DNA of 64,000 nt, taken from assembly GCF_013426205.1 (NCBI RefSeq), contig NC_089424.1, positions 3,224,001 through 3,288,000 on the forward strand, read 5' to 3'. Source of the DNA: Metarhizium brunneum (lineage: Eukaryota > Ascomycota > Sordariomycetes > Hypocreales > Clavicipitaceae). Below, piece after piece: positions 53,489 to 64,000 of this stretch; within the stretch, counting starts at the first letter, position 1; the number at the start of each line of letters is the position of its first letter. The position numbers were made by a program, and so were the translations under genes. The notes beneath the pieces were generated by a model that worked only from the letters and a program-made list of their open reading frames with translations, made no database searches and had not been told where the DNA came from.

Positions 53489-54907
53489 ATGGCATCCATT
53501 CCTCTAGATTCGTTTCGCCGGGATCGACCGCTGGCCGAGTCGATAGCTGTCGCCACGCGAAGTATTCACGCCAGACTTAACAAGCTGATTATTGAAAGAC
53601 TTCCACTGGCTTTGCCGCCACAGGCAGGGGATCCGTTTGTATATGCTTCTGGCTTACTGCACATCGCCCCTATTTATACGACATTCGAGTCATTATGGAG
53701 CGGTATTGCCCAGAGTTCTCTGGAGTATGGCGAGTATAGCCGAGATGACTGGGGCGGATCAAAGCCTAGTAAACCGCTTGTTTCGGATGGACTGCGAGAA
53801 ATTTTGAATGTATTACACATTCCTGGCTTGATGCGCGCGGACCGGCTCGTTGCGGATATTCAGTCCATGACGGGATGGACGGATGCCGCGACGAGGGAAC
53901 AGCTCGAAATGATTAGCAAAACAGGCCATCTCGCGGAAGTCGTCAGCCACATCAAGCGCGCCATCAGGAACAAGCCTCATGTTCTGCTCGCCTACTCGTA
54001 CATCATGTACATGGCGCTCTTTGCCGGAGGGCGATTTATACGGGCCACGCTTGAGTCTGCGGGCAACGATTTTTGGGATACGACAGCTTCTTCTGCAATG
54101 CCAGCACCCTCACGGCCAATCCAAGACGATTCTGCGGACAGCACACAAAGTCATACAACCGAGACATCGACTCGCCGCTACCACGGCCGCCTGCCGCTTC
54201 GCTTCTTCCACTTTGACACCCCCGAAGACGGCGAAGACTTGAAGCGAGACTACAAGCAGAAGCTCGCAGACTGCGACGCAACGCTCAGCTATCAGGAAAA
54301 GCACGACATTGTGCAGGAGGCGAGTTGCATATTCGAAAACCTGGTCCTCGTAGTCGCTCAGCTGGACACTGTCGTGGCCGCAGGCCCGATCAAACCACCT
54401 GCTGACAGCCCAACCTCTGTCGAATCTGCCGCCACCACCATCAAACACCCCTTGATACTCCCACGCTTCCGGGATAGCGTGGATGTCGCAAAAGAACGCA
54501 GTGCAAGGAGATCGTCGAACCGAATGTCAGGCATGTCAAGCGGCAGCGGCAGCGACCGCGAAGACGACCCCAAATCAGGGGAGAGCAAAACGCACGCGGC
54601 CGACATGCCCGAGGAGGCACTCCCCTCCGAACCGCATAATCACCCAACCATACCCTCCACCACCGACATGGAACTCGGCCCCGCGTCGTCCAAATCCGTG
54701 AGATTCGAAAAGACACTCCCTCACCCCGCACGAAGCGACCTCGGCGGCGTGGCGGACTCGACGGCAGACGTGACCGAAAGCCTCAAGATGGCCTCGAAGC
54801 GCCTTCGTCGAGAACACGTCGCGAATTGGGTATTGGGGGTCGCAATCGGCATCATCGTCGTTGGGGTCCTCTGCTCGGGTCGCCGGGCCGCATCGTTGGA
54901 GTTGTAG
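53489..54907 (+). CDS. heme oxygenase-like protein with C-terminal membrane anchor
   Basis: 472 aa, single exon, start context CGCCATGG. The heme-oxygenase-like domain (about residues 14-300) opens with LAESIAVATRSIHARLNKLI, where His27 sits at the proximal heme-ligand position, and GLLHIAPIYTTFESLW. It later has AYSYIMYMALFAGGRFIRAT, matching the distal helix with its Gly-Gly. A long Ser/Pro/Glu-rich linker follows, then a C-terminal helix (WVLGVAIGIIVVGVLCSG) as a tail anchor. The reaction would be heme to biliverdin, Fe and CO at the ER or outer mitochondrial surface. Catalytic competence is inferred from the family. The upstream frame begins with TTG, so the ATG was chosen. Confidence 0.82.
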   Translation: MASIPLDSFRRDRPLAESIAVATRSIHARLNKLIIERLPLALPPQAGDPFVYASGLLHIAPIYTTFESLWSGIAQSSLEYGEYSRDDWGGSKPSKPLVSDGLREILNVLHIPGLMRADRLVADIQSMTGWTDAATREQLEMISKTGHLAEVVSHIKRAIRNKPHVLLAYSYIMYMALFAGGRFIRATLESAGNDFWDTTASSAMPAPSRPIQDDSADSTQSHTTETSTRRYHGRLPLRFFHFDTPEDGEDLKRDYKQKLADCDATLSYQEKHDIVQEASCIFENLVLVVAQLDTVVAAGPIKPPADSPTSVESAATTIKHPLILPRFRDSVDVAKERSARRSSNRMSGMSSGSGSDREDDPKSGESKTHAADMPEEALPSEPHNHPTIPSTTDMELGPASSKSVRFEKTLPHPARSDLGGVADSTADVTESLKMASKRLRREHVANWVLGVAIGIIVVGVLCSGRRAASLEL

Positions 54908-55448
54908 ACAAATGATCCTTCTCGAATGCCTGTCGTTAAAAGCCGGCGCCCCAGTCTACGGGGCTGGGCACGGCGGATTCTTGTCATCGGGCTTGGTGGC
55001 ACAAGCCGCATCCTTTCATTGCTTTTTTTTCCCTCCTGGCCAGGGGACTCCATGTACATAAGCAGGCACGAGCACACGATGGCGGCATTTGTGGCGTCCC
55101 CCCCCTTCTCGCCCAGCCGAAGTATTTCGGCCTCGTTTCCGGTGATAGTCAAGCGAGCGTCAGCATTGGGGTATATTTGGGGTAGGATCGTTAAATCTGG
55201 CGATGGCGGCTGAGGTTTCACAGCATGATGGGCTGGAGAGTCGGGGTGACCTTCAAAGTTCCTAGTGTACAGAGTAGCATTACGGTAGTAGATGATAGCT
55301 TTGCATGCAAACACCATTTTTCATGCTTTTTTAATGTCGAAATAGAACCTTGGAAATATCGTTTTGTAAACTTGCCAAAATATCATTGTTGCTATGCTCC
55401 TGTATGCTATTCCAGCGCCATGGTAAAATCACGATGTGCGTAAAGTCA
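54908..55448. other. convergent intergenic spacer
   Basis: 541 bp between the heme-oxygenase (+) and Cdt2 (-) stops; short frames only. AT-rich toward 55290-55400. Confidence 0.55.
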
Positions 55449-57787
55449 TTATGCTTCATCATCGTCCCAAGTAGGTCCTACCTCCGCCCATCCAGCCATG
55501 TGTCGCTCGCCCCCAAACTCACCCACCTGCCTGAGATGTCTTGCCTCAGCCTCATTCGCCTGCCACTGCCGAACAAAGTAGTCGTCCGAGGCGGTCACCA
55601 GCTTCCCGTCGTGCGACCAGTTCAGGTTCGTCACCTCACGGGAATGCCCGCGCACTAGGGGCGTGCCCACGCGAAAGATAGGAATAGGCGATGATGACGG
55701 CCCCGTGCCCGCCGACGCCGGCGTGTTTGCGGAGAAGGATTGCAAGGGTGTAAGCGCGCTGGTACTCGTGCTTCTCTCGAGGTCATGTGCGTGTTTAGCG
55801 CAGCTCGAGTACAGGTAGCCCTCGTCGGTGGGGAAGAGCACCGCGCAGCTGTCGGTGCTGCCGACGGCCAGGAGTTCATGCTGGTAGTTGTTCATGGGGG
55901 TGCGGTGACGCAGGGCACACTTGACGTAAAAGGACGAGGCCCGGAACTGGTCGTGCTTCAAGCCGTACAGAGGGCCCAGCCCCTCTGTCCCGGTCGGCCT
56001 GCGTTTGGGTGCAAAATTGTCAAGTTCAGGGGCGTGACCGAGCATCAAGTGTGTTGTAGAGTATGCGTATACGGTGCTGTCTTTGCAGACGGCATAAAGG
56101 CGGGAGGCGTCGGTGCTGAGGGCCAGGGATGTGATGCCGTAGGACCGCCATGCGTGGGACATGGGCTGCGGCGTTATGGCGAGGGGTGTCTCCTCATTTT
56201 GACGGCGCGGCTTGATGTATCGCGTGTCCCAGAGTTTGATGGAGGCATTGGCCTCGGAGGCAGTGAGGAGGAGGTGTTCCCTGCCGGGGGGGAGCCATTG
56301 TATGGCGGTGACGGAGGCTACAGATGTTATGCCCTGTACTCTGCGTTCGTGGGCATTGTCGATGGTGTTGATTGTTCTAGCAGTGATGGGGTCGAGGGTG
56401 GTGTCACGGTTACCGGTGCCGTTGGGGTTGGCTGTTGAGAAGCAATGTATTGGTACTTGCGAACAACGCAAATCCCATATTTGGACACGGCCAGCTCGAT
56501 CTGATGTAGCGAGAGCGGTGCCGTTGGCGGTGCCGGGCTGGAAGGCAACTTGTCGGAGGGAATCCCAGTGTCCACCGGCCAGTTCAACTGCGACGGACTG
56601 TGTGACCACGTCGACGATTTTGCCGGTCCGATCTCCACAAGCTGTTGCCAGTCGGAAATCATCCGTGGACAAGTCCAAATCCATAATTGCATTATCGTGG
56701 ACTTTGATATGGGCATCTACCTTGGAGTCGACAGGCCCATCAGCAGTAGTGGTATTGAACAGCCGCACAAAGCCTTGCTCATCGCCAATGACGGTCACAG
56801 GAGCATTGTGACAGCTTGCAAGGCTAAAGGGGATCGTATTTCCTTGACTAGTATATGAGGTACAGTGGTGCGTGTCATAACTTTTGCTATAAAAGGGAGC
56901 CGTGAGTGCCCTAGGGTCGCCAGCCGGAAAGTTGAGATATTGCTTGCCAGAGTGAGAAGCAAATCCGTGCTCTCGGTCCAGTAGCTGAGCTTCAAACCCA
57001 CGGCCTCGAAATTTGCGAATGGGCTTTGGTCGATAGCCTTCGAGTGTCTATGGCATCTTAGGAAATATATCAAAGGTACGTGCGTTTTCAGACATACCAG
57101 GTTTGTTCTCGGTTCAGACGATTGAATGCAAGGGGCAGCAGGAAATGGCTTTTCTTCCGTGCCGGTGATACTTCCACTGCGACTAGCTTTAAAGAAGTGA
57201 CTCTTACCTGGCGGTTAGCATGCTTCAAATAAAATCAGCCACTGGTACCGGACACCCACCAAAGTGGCTCGCCGCCTGTCATCTAAGCCTTCTCTTGTAT
57301 CTGAACGAGCTTCTACCATTTGCACATCGCCATCCCGTGACATGTGGAAGCTTCTTCCTGGAAATTGGAGTGGTGGAGGAGTCGAGTCCTCATCAATCAA
57401 GCCCCGTCGCCGTTTTCGGACAACTTGACAGTGATCAAGTCGTTTTCTTTTCTCTCCTGCGCCATCCACTTGCCCCAAAGCCTCAGTTGGTGACGAAGGA
57501 CATATAGGGTCCGAGCTGAGGACATCACTGGCGAGTGATTGGGGTGAAATAAGTTGACAGTTGGTAGCGGATGCATCAAGACTTCGTAGAGCAGCTCGGC
57601 TTTCGGGTGGCAAGTTTGATCGAGGCGTGAAGAAGCGGCCAAACCTTCTAGGTGTGACGGACGGATTCCGTCTCTCCTTGCGACGACCCGTTCTGGTTGG
57701 TGATAGAAAAGGGTTTGCCGGAGAAGAGCTCATGGTCGGGGGACTCGAGGGCAATACGTCGGGGGCAGAAGAGCCATGGTTACGCAT
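55449..57787 (-). CDS. Cdt2/DTL-type WD40 substrate receptor of CRL4
   Basis: Three exons: 57787 to about 57256, 57207-57098 and 57047-55449; about 746 aa. The N-terminal tail has TPRRFGRFFTPRSN and Ser/Pro-rich stretches with a KRKR nuclear-localisation-like run. The WD40 region has VIGDEQGFVRLFNTT, NAIMDLDLSTDDFRLATACG, ALATSDRAGRVQIWDLRCSQ, SEANASIKLWDTRYIKPRRQ and SHDGKLVTASDDYFVRQWQ. The WDLR and WDTRY motifs resemble the DDB1-contact WDxR boxes of Cdt2. In animals and fission yeast Cdt2 directs CRL4 to PCNA-bound substrates such as Cdt1. The first splice donor is uncertain (57256 or 57260); a phase-1 donor at 57256 restores ATLVGKSHFFKASRSGS. The second and third exon junctions are clear. 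Confidence 0.82.
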
Positions 57788-58751
57788 TCTGCTCGTGACG
57801 AGCTCGGTTAAACTGGGCGATTATGATATTGAATCGAACTGTCGGATTGAGGGTGAAGGAATTATAAATTAACACAAAGGCTCTAGAGTAGACGATTTCA
57901 TGGTTTTTTTTAGAAGTAAAGGATACGAAAGAAGTTGAGGAGGGAGAACCTGCAACAGGGTCGGTTTTGTTCAGGATTCAAGGATCCATGGTTGAGGCTG
58001 GGGGTGGAGATGTCAGGCGAGACGCGGTCAGAAGACGCGGACCGTGTAAATGAATCTCGCGTCAACCCGCAATTAGCAGGGGATGGACGTTCACCAACGG
58101 CAGTCACTGTGTTTACAGGCGAGTCTCGCGCCTAAGCCACATCCAAGACCCCCTACGGAGAGGAGCTGCAAGCACCAGACTTGACGTCACACGCCGATTC
58201 CAAGCAACTACACATTACAGCGCTCCGTACGGAGTGCTGGGCCGTAAATCGGCAGTTGATGACTGGAGCTTCAGCCACAGGCGGGTGATTGATCTCCTCA
58301 ACACATCCCTCAATAACTTGATCCTTTGTGAAGAACAATCTTTCTCGCAGACGATTTACCCAGAGAGCTGCCCCATGACCTCTAGGAAGTTCGCCGTTGC
58401 CCACCGAATAAAGTATGCCGGCTGTTAACATTGAAAATTGTAATTATTTACGCCAATTTCAGCAGCTGGTCCGATCCACCAATCCCAGCACTTGAGTCGC
58501 AAAGCCACAGTGGCACCCCAGCACAAAGCCCCAAGGCTCTGAAGTATGGTGCCATTTACAAACCTGATTCACAATCAGCTACCAGACCTTTTGGCCAGAT
58601 CGCTGACTCTCCCACCGCCAGATAACTGTTTCTTTCATCCATCCGAGATCGTTTCCTCCTCCATCTTTTTTTCATGGACTGCCACCATTCTCATCTCGCC
58701 TTGTCTATTTAGCCTGTTATCTGTGACTGTGCATCGCAGCTCCGGCACAAC
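57788..58751. promoter_or_regulatory. divergent promoter region of CDT2 and DUG3 homologues
   Basis: A 964-bp gap with a truncated TACGGAGT-like motif near 58226. Short frames at 57910-58431 have no support. Confidence 0.5.
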
Positions 58752-60114
58752 ATGTGCCGTTTCTTGGTAAGGCAAAGGCCGCATCTTCGCGGCTTCTCCT
58801 CCGACGTCGGACATGGGAACTGACAAGGGAATCCGCGAACCAAACAGGTGTACAAAGGTAGCGACGAGATTCTCCTCTCGAAACTGATTCTCGACCCGAC
58901 ACATTCTATATTAAAGCAGTCCTTTGACTCCCGCCTACGTCTGGTACGCCACCCCGTCCCAGGTTGCACGTCCTCAATCCCATTACTGACCATGGCCAGG
59001 ACACTCGTAGGGGTCAAAACAATGCAGACGGCTTCGGCATAGGCTTCTACACAGATCCAAAACTCGGCGCTGCGCCTTGTCTCTTCACATCCACCATTCC
59101 GGCGTGGAACTGCACAAATCTGCAGCGAATAGCATCCAAGACGGCATCACGCCTCATATTTGGCCATGTACGCGCCACGACCGAAGGCTCCTTGAGTGAG
59201 GATAACTGCCACCCCTTTACACACGCCAGTTTAATGTGGATGCACAATGGTGGTCTCGGCGGCTGGAAATACATCAAGAGAAAACTCGGCGACCGACTAG
59301 CGGATAAGTGGTATCTCGAAGTAAAGGGCGGTACAGATAGCGAGTGGGCATTTGCCTTATTCCTCGATACTCTCGAACGGCTTGGTCATAACCCTAGCTC
59401 GTCGCCCGAAAACGGCTTTGGACCGACCGTCCTGCGTAAAGCCGTCGAGCAGACCATTGCCCAGATCAACGAGTTGACGGATTCGATCCCCCAGGACGTC
59501 TTGCAAAGCGAAGATGTTGACACCAGGAGTTTGCTCAACTTTGCTGTGACGGATGGCCACAGCGTCATTTGCACGCGATACATAAGCAGCTCCAAGGACG
59601 AAGCCGCCAGCTTGTACTATTCGTCGGGGACACAGTGGGCCACGAGGACATCTGATCCGAATGACCGGCAGTATCAGATGGAGCGGAAGGACAAGGGAGC
59701 CGATATTGTGCTCGTCGCTAGTGAGCCGCTAACTTTTGAACGAGGTAATACACTGTAATGGACGCAACCATTGATGGTGTCATACAGCTAACATGGCCAG
59801 AAAACTGGGTAAACGTCCCTACAAACTCCATCCTCACCATCCACCGCCAAACAGTCATGACACACCCCATCCTTGACAAGTACTACGAACGTGACCCCTA
59901 CCACGTCCGTTCCAGCGCTTTTGTCCAAACAAAGGGGTTGGTTTCCAACGAAAAACAGCCGAGTGGTACGTCCATCAGCATTGGCAGTGGCGCAACACCG
60001 TCTAGCTTTGACGGCTACAGAAAGCTGGCTGCGCAGACGCTTTGCTCCAGGAGTATAAGCCCCGACTTGGCCAGACGCGCCCTTACGCCCCTCTCCGCAA
60101 ATGAATCACGATAG
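58752..60114 (+). CDS. DUG3: Dug3-type class II glutamine amidotransferase (glutathione degradation)
   Basis: Four exons: 58752-58766 (MCRFL), 58848-58943, 59000-59744 and 59801-60114; 389 aa. After Met removal Cys2 is the N-terminal nucleophile (MCRFLVYKGSDEILLSKLIL). RRGQNNADGFGIGFYTDP and RLIFGHVRATTEGSLSEDNC and HPFTHASLMWMHNGGLGGWK are the class II amidotransferase blocks (Gln-binding and oxyanion regions). The final exon has ENWVNVPTNSILTIHRQTV. In yeast Dug2-Dug3 cleaves the gamma-glutamyl bond of glutathione with Dug1 finishing the dipeptide. The last intron acceptor is GGCCAG at 59800; using it joins FERE to NWVNVP in frame. Confidence 0.92.
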
Positions 60115-61420
60115 ACGCCACGTCTGCAGGAAGTGGACTCGTGTGTTGGATTGTATTTTCGCCTCCAAGAATATCTACTGCATGATAAAGGGGGGGGTTT
60201 GTAGGCGTTGCGACCTTGCGTGGGAAGTATACTGTGCAAAATTTGACTTTGTACCGCTCAGGAGCGATGCTGGAACTAGGGAAATATACTCGACACGTAC
60301 TTCTTGGCACCTTTGCCTACACTTCACGCATCCCAATGCACGTAGGCTGCTCGACTGCCGCCGGGGGCCACGTCTGCTTCTCGAACAGATCTGCCTGGGA
60401 CCATTGTGACTTCCAAGCCTGAGCAAATTTCCATAAAGAGCAGACTATGAAGTATCTCTATATTACGTTTTGGCTTTTACGGTCGTTCTCTGGCTTGGGT
60501 ACAGCCAGGCATATTGTGTTGCCGTCACCGAGCCCTACCTAATGTAATGCTTGCTCAATGAGTTGGATAGGTCAACAAGGAAAAGACAGTCGTAATGAAG
60601 TAATTTATTTACGCTTAACTGGAACAGCGAACGATTGTACACACGCCTGAGCAGTTGGACTACCCATTGTGGCAGACGATTAGGCCCCATGTGGACAAAC
60701 CTCGAAGTATATACTTTGACCGACAACAATGGCCCAACGAGGCATTGGCCGAACACGACGCCACGACTCCATCCAGCGATGCGTAAATGCGCAATAGATT
60801 CGACCGCTGTAGCGTCGAAACGCGCGACAAACTTGAGACTTGCCCGTCGTGGGATTTCGGCGTGCAGACCTAACGGTAGCGAGCGTCAATGAGGAATAGC
60901 CACAAATGTTAATAGCGCCCATGAGGCAGTCGCCAACCATGGCGCAGTGGCAGATGGCCCGAGGGAGAACGATGTTATGCCCCTTCGAAAAGGGCTTTTT
61001 TTGGGCGCGTGCCCATTTTCCCATTTTGTGCGGCTCTTTTGGTCCTTGTGGCTGCCGTCGATATTAATCTCTCTGTTTCGGCCCTCTCGTTCGTGTGGGA
61101 GACATCAAATAATCATTCTTTCTTTTATTTTTATCAGACATACCCGTCCACAGACAACAGACATTACCAACATTTCTGCCAGGTAATTCAAACTACATCT
61201 CTCTGCAGGCACCTTGGCACAGCACGACGCGACTTGTACATTTTGGCTACTGTTTGGTGAAAAAATCGTCATCCCTACACCGGGCATAACCCCCAGCTAC
61301 TCTAGCACAGGCTCCGCGGTCGTGTTTGATATCATCTCCAGCACTACAAGCATCGACATTTTATTGCCCATTTGGATAAGGCAGAACCACGGTCAACTGG
61401 CAAGTAGTCAGACGGGCAAG
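60115..61420. other. intergenic, no supported gene
   Basis: A 1.3-kb gap. Short frames at 60101-60426 and 60680-61024 lack support. The frame of copy E is open upstream to a TTG at 61214. Confidence 0.45.
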
Positions 61421-62326
61421 ATGCCGTGCTGCATCGCCACGCTGCACTATCTTGCATGTCAGCACCACAAGCTTTACAAGCTTCGTTGCACGACTTATAG
61501 ATGCGATCTGCAGTCCATCTGCCCCCGGAAGCTCCAGCATGTTCTTGTGCAAGCCAAGTGTAGATGGTCATGCGAAGAATGCCTCCGTCGTCGATACAAG
61601 GCCGAAGACGATGAGCGTTTCAACACGTGGGCCGCAAAGATGAGGAGGCTGGCAGATGACGGAAACTTGAGCGAGGAAACATGGAACTTTCTTGTCCAGA
61701 ACACTGAAGAAAGAATTGATTTTGTAGAAGCTAGGCTGCAAAAGGCGCGCAAGAGCCAGGTCCTTGAAATTCAACGGGCTGAAAAATGGCTGCGGGATTA
61801 TGCATCGACAACTCTCGAATTACTATACGGAGAGGAGGACTTTGATGATAGCGATTCATACGATACATATGACGAAGACGAGTCCATGTCGGGACTCCAA
61901 GAAGAGCAGCCTCAAGTCTCCCGCCTGGATGATTTTCCCATGCAAGATTCGGAACCCGAACAACAAACAGGGGGACAGGAACAGCAAGAAGAGCAGCACG
62001 ACAGCGTCATGGAAGATCAAGCGGAAATATCCCCAGACCCAAACCACAACAAATACAAAGCAGAGAAGCTGGCTAAACTCGACAACTTGCTCCTGGCTCA
62101 GAAGCACGACTTGATCATCGTCCGAGATGCATCTCGAACCGTCAAGGGCCAGCAGGCAGATGCGGCTCCTGAGGATCAGCCTCCCAGCTCGGCCGCTGCC
62201 TCCAGCCTTGGCACAATGCCAGCCGGTCAAACACAAACGCTGGCCCCAAGGCGTAGTGATTCACCAGCCGTCCCCGTTTTTCAAGGGGCATATTTGGATG
62301 GGATGCGTGCCCAAGGGAGATTGTAG
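61421..62326 (+). CDS. longer protein with an MC-x8-C-like cysteine head and acidic coiled-coil tail (copy E)
   Basis: 301 aa, single exon. The head reads MPCCIATLHYLACQHHKLYK, then LRCTTYRCDLQSICPRKLQH and a CRWSCEEC block. C4-x8-C13 matches the spacing of C2-x8-C11 in the short family, followed by QHH in place of the second cysteine pair. The middle (about residues 65-150) is charged and helical with coiled-coil character (LVQNTEERIDFVEARLQKAR). An acidic, Gln-rich disordered tail follows (EEDFDDSDSYDTYDEDES). No signal peptide or membrane segment. Whether it shares descent with copies A-D and F or only a similar cysteine pattern is undecided. Function unknown. The ATG at 61421 replaces a TTG at 61214. 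Confidence 0.65.
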   Translation: MPCCIATLHYLACQHHKLYKLRCTTYRCDLQSICPRKLQHVLVQAKCRWSCEECLRRRYKAEDDERFNTWAAKMRRLADDGNLSEETWNFLVQNTEERIDFVEARLQKARKSQVLEIQRAEKWLRDYASTTLELLYGEEDFDDSDSYDTYDEDESMSGLQEEQPQVSRLDDFPMQDSEPEQQTGGQEQQEEQHDSVMEDQAEISPDPNHNKYKAEKLAKLDNLLLAQKHDLIIVRDASRTVKGQQADAAPEDQPPSSAAASSLGTMPAGQTQTLAPRRSDSPAVPVFQGAYLDGMRAQGRL

Positions 62327-64000
62327 CCGTCAAGGCTTCTGCATTTGCCATTACGTTGCTGCCATTTGAATCGCAAGGGGGATACGGATGTGAACGGCCT
62401 GTGTCGTCGACCCCCTATCTCCTTTTATCCCGCCCCTTTCTTTTTCACCTTTCATGTACTGTAATGCGGGCGTTGACTGGGCTTCCTTCCCCTGATAGGA
62501 TCAGGTTTGGACGGTGCCATGGAAGCGAGATGCAGGGCCCGTTCGGCGTTCGAAAGTTGCTCCAGTGGACACAAGAACAACGAGCGGCATTTGTCGCTGT
62601 GATTTCTTGGGCAGACTGCTCAAGTAGTTTAGTAATAAATTGGCAGCGTTGATTTTCAAAAGGCCCTCCGTACTTATGTATTTACTCGACCTCGGTGATC
62701 TTGGCATACACCCCCCTTGAGTGACAGGTCCGCCAGCCCTGTTGATGGCGACGGCCCGGGAGTCTGAATGGACCCCGGTTATTGCCCCCCTCGGCACTTC
62801 TACAATGTGCATACCCAGGCATGTATTCATGGGCGTGTCCCGTTGTTTGATATCAATTACCTAAAGTGGATCGATACAATAAAAATATCACTTGTCAGGC
62901 AGGGACGAGGGTTCCTCCCGAGGACGCTCGAGTCGGACATCGATCGATATCGGTGTGGGAGACCGTGGCCATGCCTCGGTCAACAGTCTTGGCGTACGGC
63001 AATTGGATCAGGATGCCGGACGGAGCGGGTTTACGAAGGGGGTCAGTCCTTGCAGGAACCTGAAGCTGCAGTCTTGGCTGGGGCTTGAATCGAAGAAGCC
63101 TTGGGTGTCTGGTTGCATTGACTGCCAAGCATCAATTGCCCGGTGCTATCCACTCCCCACGATAGTCGATGACTCGATATCCCGTATAATATTCAAAGCT
63201 CCGTAATGCCACCTCCGTAGACCACTCTTTTTGTCGGGGCACTCGCTTTTGGAAGTTGCTCGCGATTTGGGTTTGCACGGGAACAGTCAGGCGGTAGCAC
63301 ATCCACCCTCGGAGGGACACGAGGCTCTGCTGTGCAGGGCTCCAGGGCCGACCTGGGACACGGCACGGGATCACTTGGTACCGTTGACGCCTTGTAGCCA
63401 AAGGCGTCTGGTCGCAAAACCCTCTTTGTGGTGTGCACAGACCGGAATCTGCGAAGCCCTCAACACAATCCAGATGGGAATTTTCTACACCAATCGCGGC
63501 CCTGGCGCTCTATTGTGCGAGTGACGTGATTGCATGTATGTACGGCCGACGGCCGCGCGCCGCCGCGTGAGCACAATTGTAACGTCACTACGCGGTATAC
63601 CGAGTGCTTGCACAGACAGTAGTACTATGCAGCCGCTGCAACCCGAACAACTCCCACCACTTGACATCCTTGAACATTGGCAGGGGTGAGTCCCAGTTGC
63701 CCTGCCATACCAAGCACTATACATAGTCGAGTTGTCTCTGAATAGGCCTAGGCAGAGACTCACAGCCGATAGACAGCCTTGGCAGTTCGTTCCCTCTGCG
63801 TCTTGATATCATCCCACACACTATGAGCCAGGAACTTATTATTAGACGCTGACGTACCCCGAAGCACGTTTTGCCAGCACCAGCATTATTTACGCACAGC
63901 CATGCCGAACAAAAGTCCTTTGGCAATCATGAAACGGCCTTGTGCGGCAGGACACATGCGAGTCATTTTGACAGAGCTCGACTTCGACTTCGATACGGCA
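62327..64000. other. intergenic to the right edge, no supported gene
   Basis: A 1.7-kb stretch with overlapping short frames on both strands (for example 62892-63206 plus and 63132-63438 minus). None has a domain, signal peptide, splice-supported extension or match to the repeats in the window. Confidence 0.45.

Overview
The window looks like nuclear DNA of a filamentous ascomycete (Pezizomycotina), probably Hypocreales. The evidence is compact intron-bearing genes (introns of about 50-210 bp with CTAAC/CTGAC-like branch sites), a typical fungal gene set, and an AT-rich, RIP-like repeat island. There are no prokaryotic operon features. The order is inferred from gene style, not from a species match. 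I recognise no rRNA or tRNA gene, no CRISPR array and no viral gene.

Layout. 0-5.4 kb: a Hid1/Ecm30-family gene (-, cut by the left edge) divergent from a Pet127 mitochondrial RNA-processing gene (+). 7.9-10.1 kb: a secreted acid sphingomyelinase with a saposin-B domain. 11.3-16.4 kb: V-ATPase subunit A (seven coding exons), a Yih1/IMPACT homologue, and a convergent ACT-domain protein of the GATS/CASTOR type. All three relate to amino-acid sensing. 18.3-19.5 kb: a tandem trio of short cysteine-rich genes. 20.3-26.4 kb: a serine hydrolase, a nucleotidyltransferase-fold protein, and a divergent pair of a GT8 glycosyltransferase and an acyltransferase-3 membrane enzyme. 27.6-28.8 kb: a secreted class-3 lipase. 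29.6-33.4 kb: an AT-rich island with a 449-bp foldback element and two partial copies, bracketing a secreted 10-cysteine protein. 33.6-39.9 kb: a DPW-motif protein of unknown function, a METTL25/RRNAD1-type methyltransferase and a multi-pass membrane protein. 40-44.9 kb: a gene-poor stretch with two more cysteine-rich genes, a small four-exon gene and a 15-bp minisatellite. 45-52 kb: a small membrane protein with a GC-AG intron, an MFS transporter divergent from a periplasmic-binding-protein-like gene, and a DMT transporter. 53.5-60.1 kb: a membrane-anchored heme oxygenase, a Cdt2-type WD40 protein and a Dug3 glutamine amidotransferase. 61.4-62.3 kb: a longer protein with the same kind of cysteine-rich head.

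The best candidate for something undescribed is the dispersed family of six short proteins starting M-C-x8-C-x(1,2)-C. Three are in tandem at 18.3-19.5 kb and the others are near 40.6, 43.6 and 61.4 kb, always in gene-poor stretches. Also notable are the secreted cysteine-rich protein inside the repeat island, an in-frame open extension upstream of V-ATPase subunit A, and a strongly over-represented 9-mer (TACGGAGTA) in intergenic DNA.
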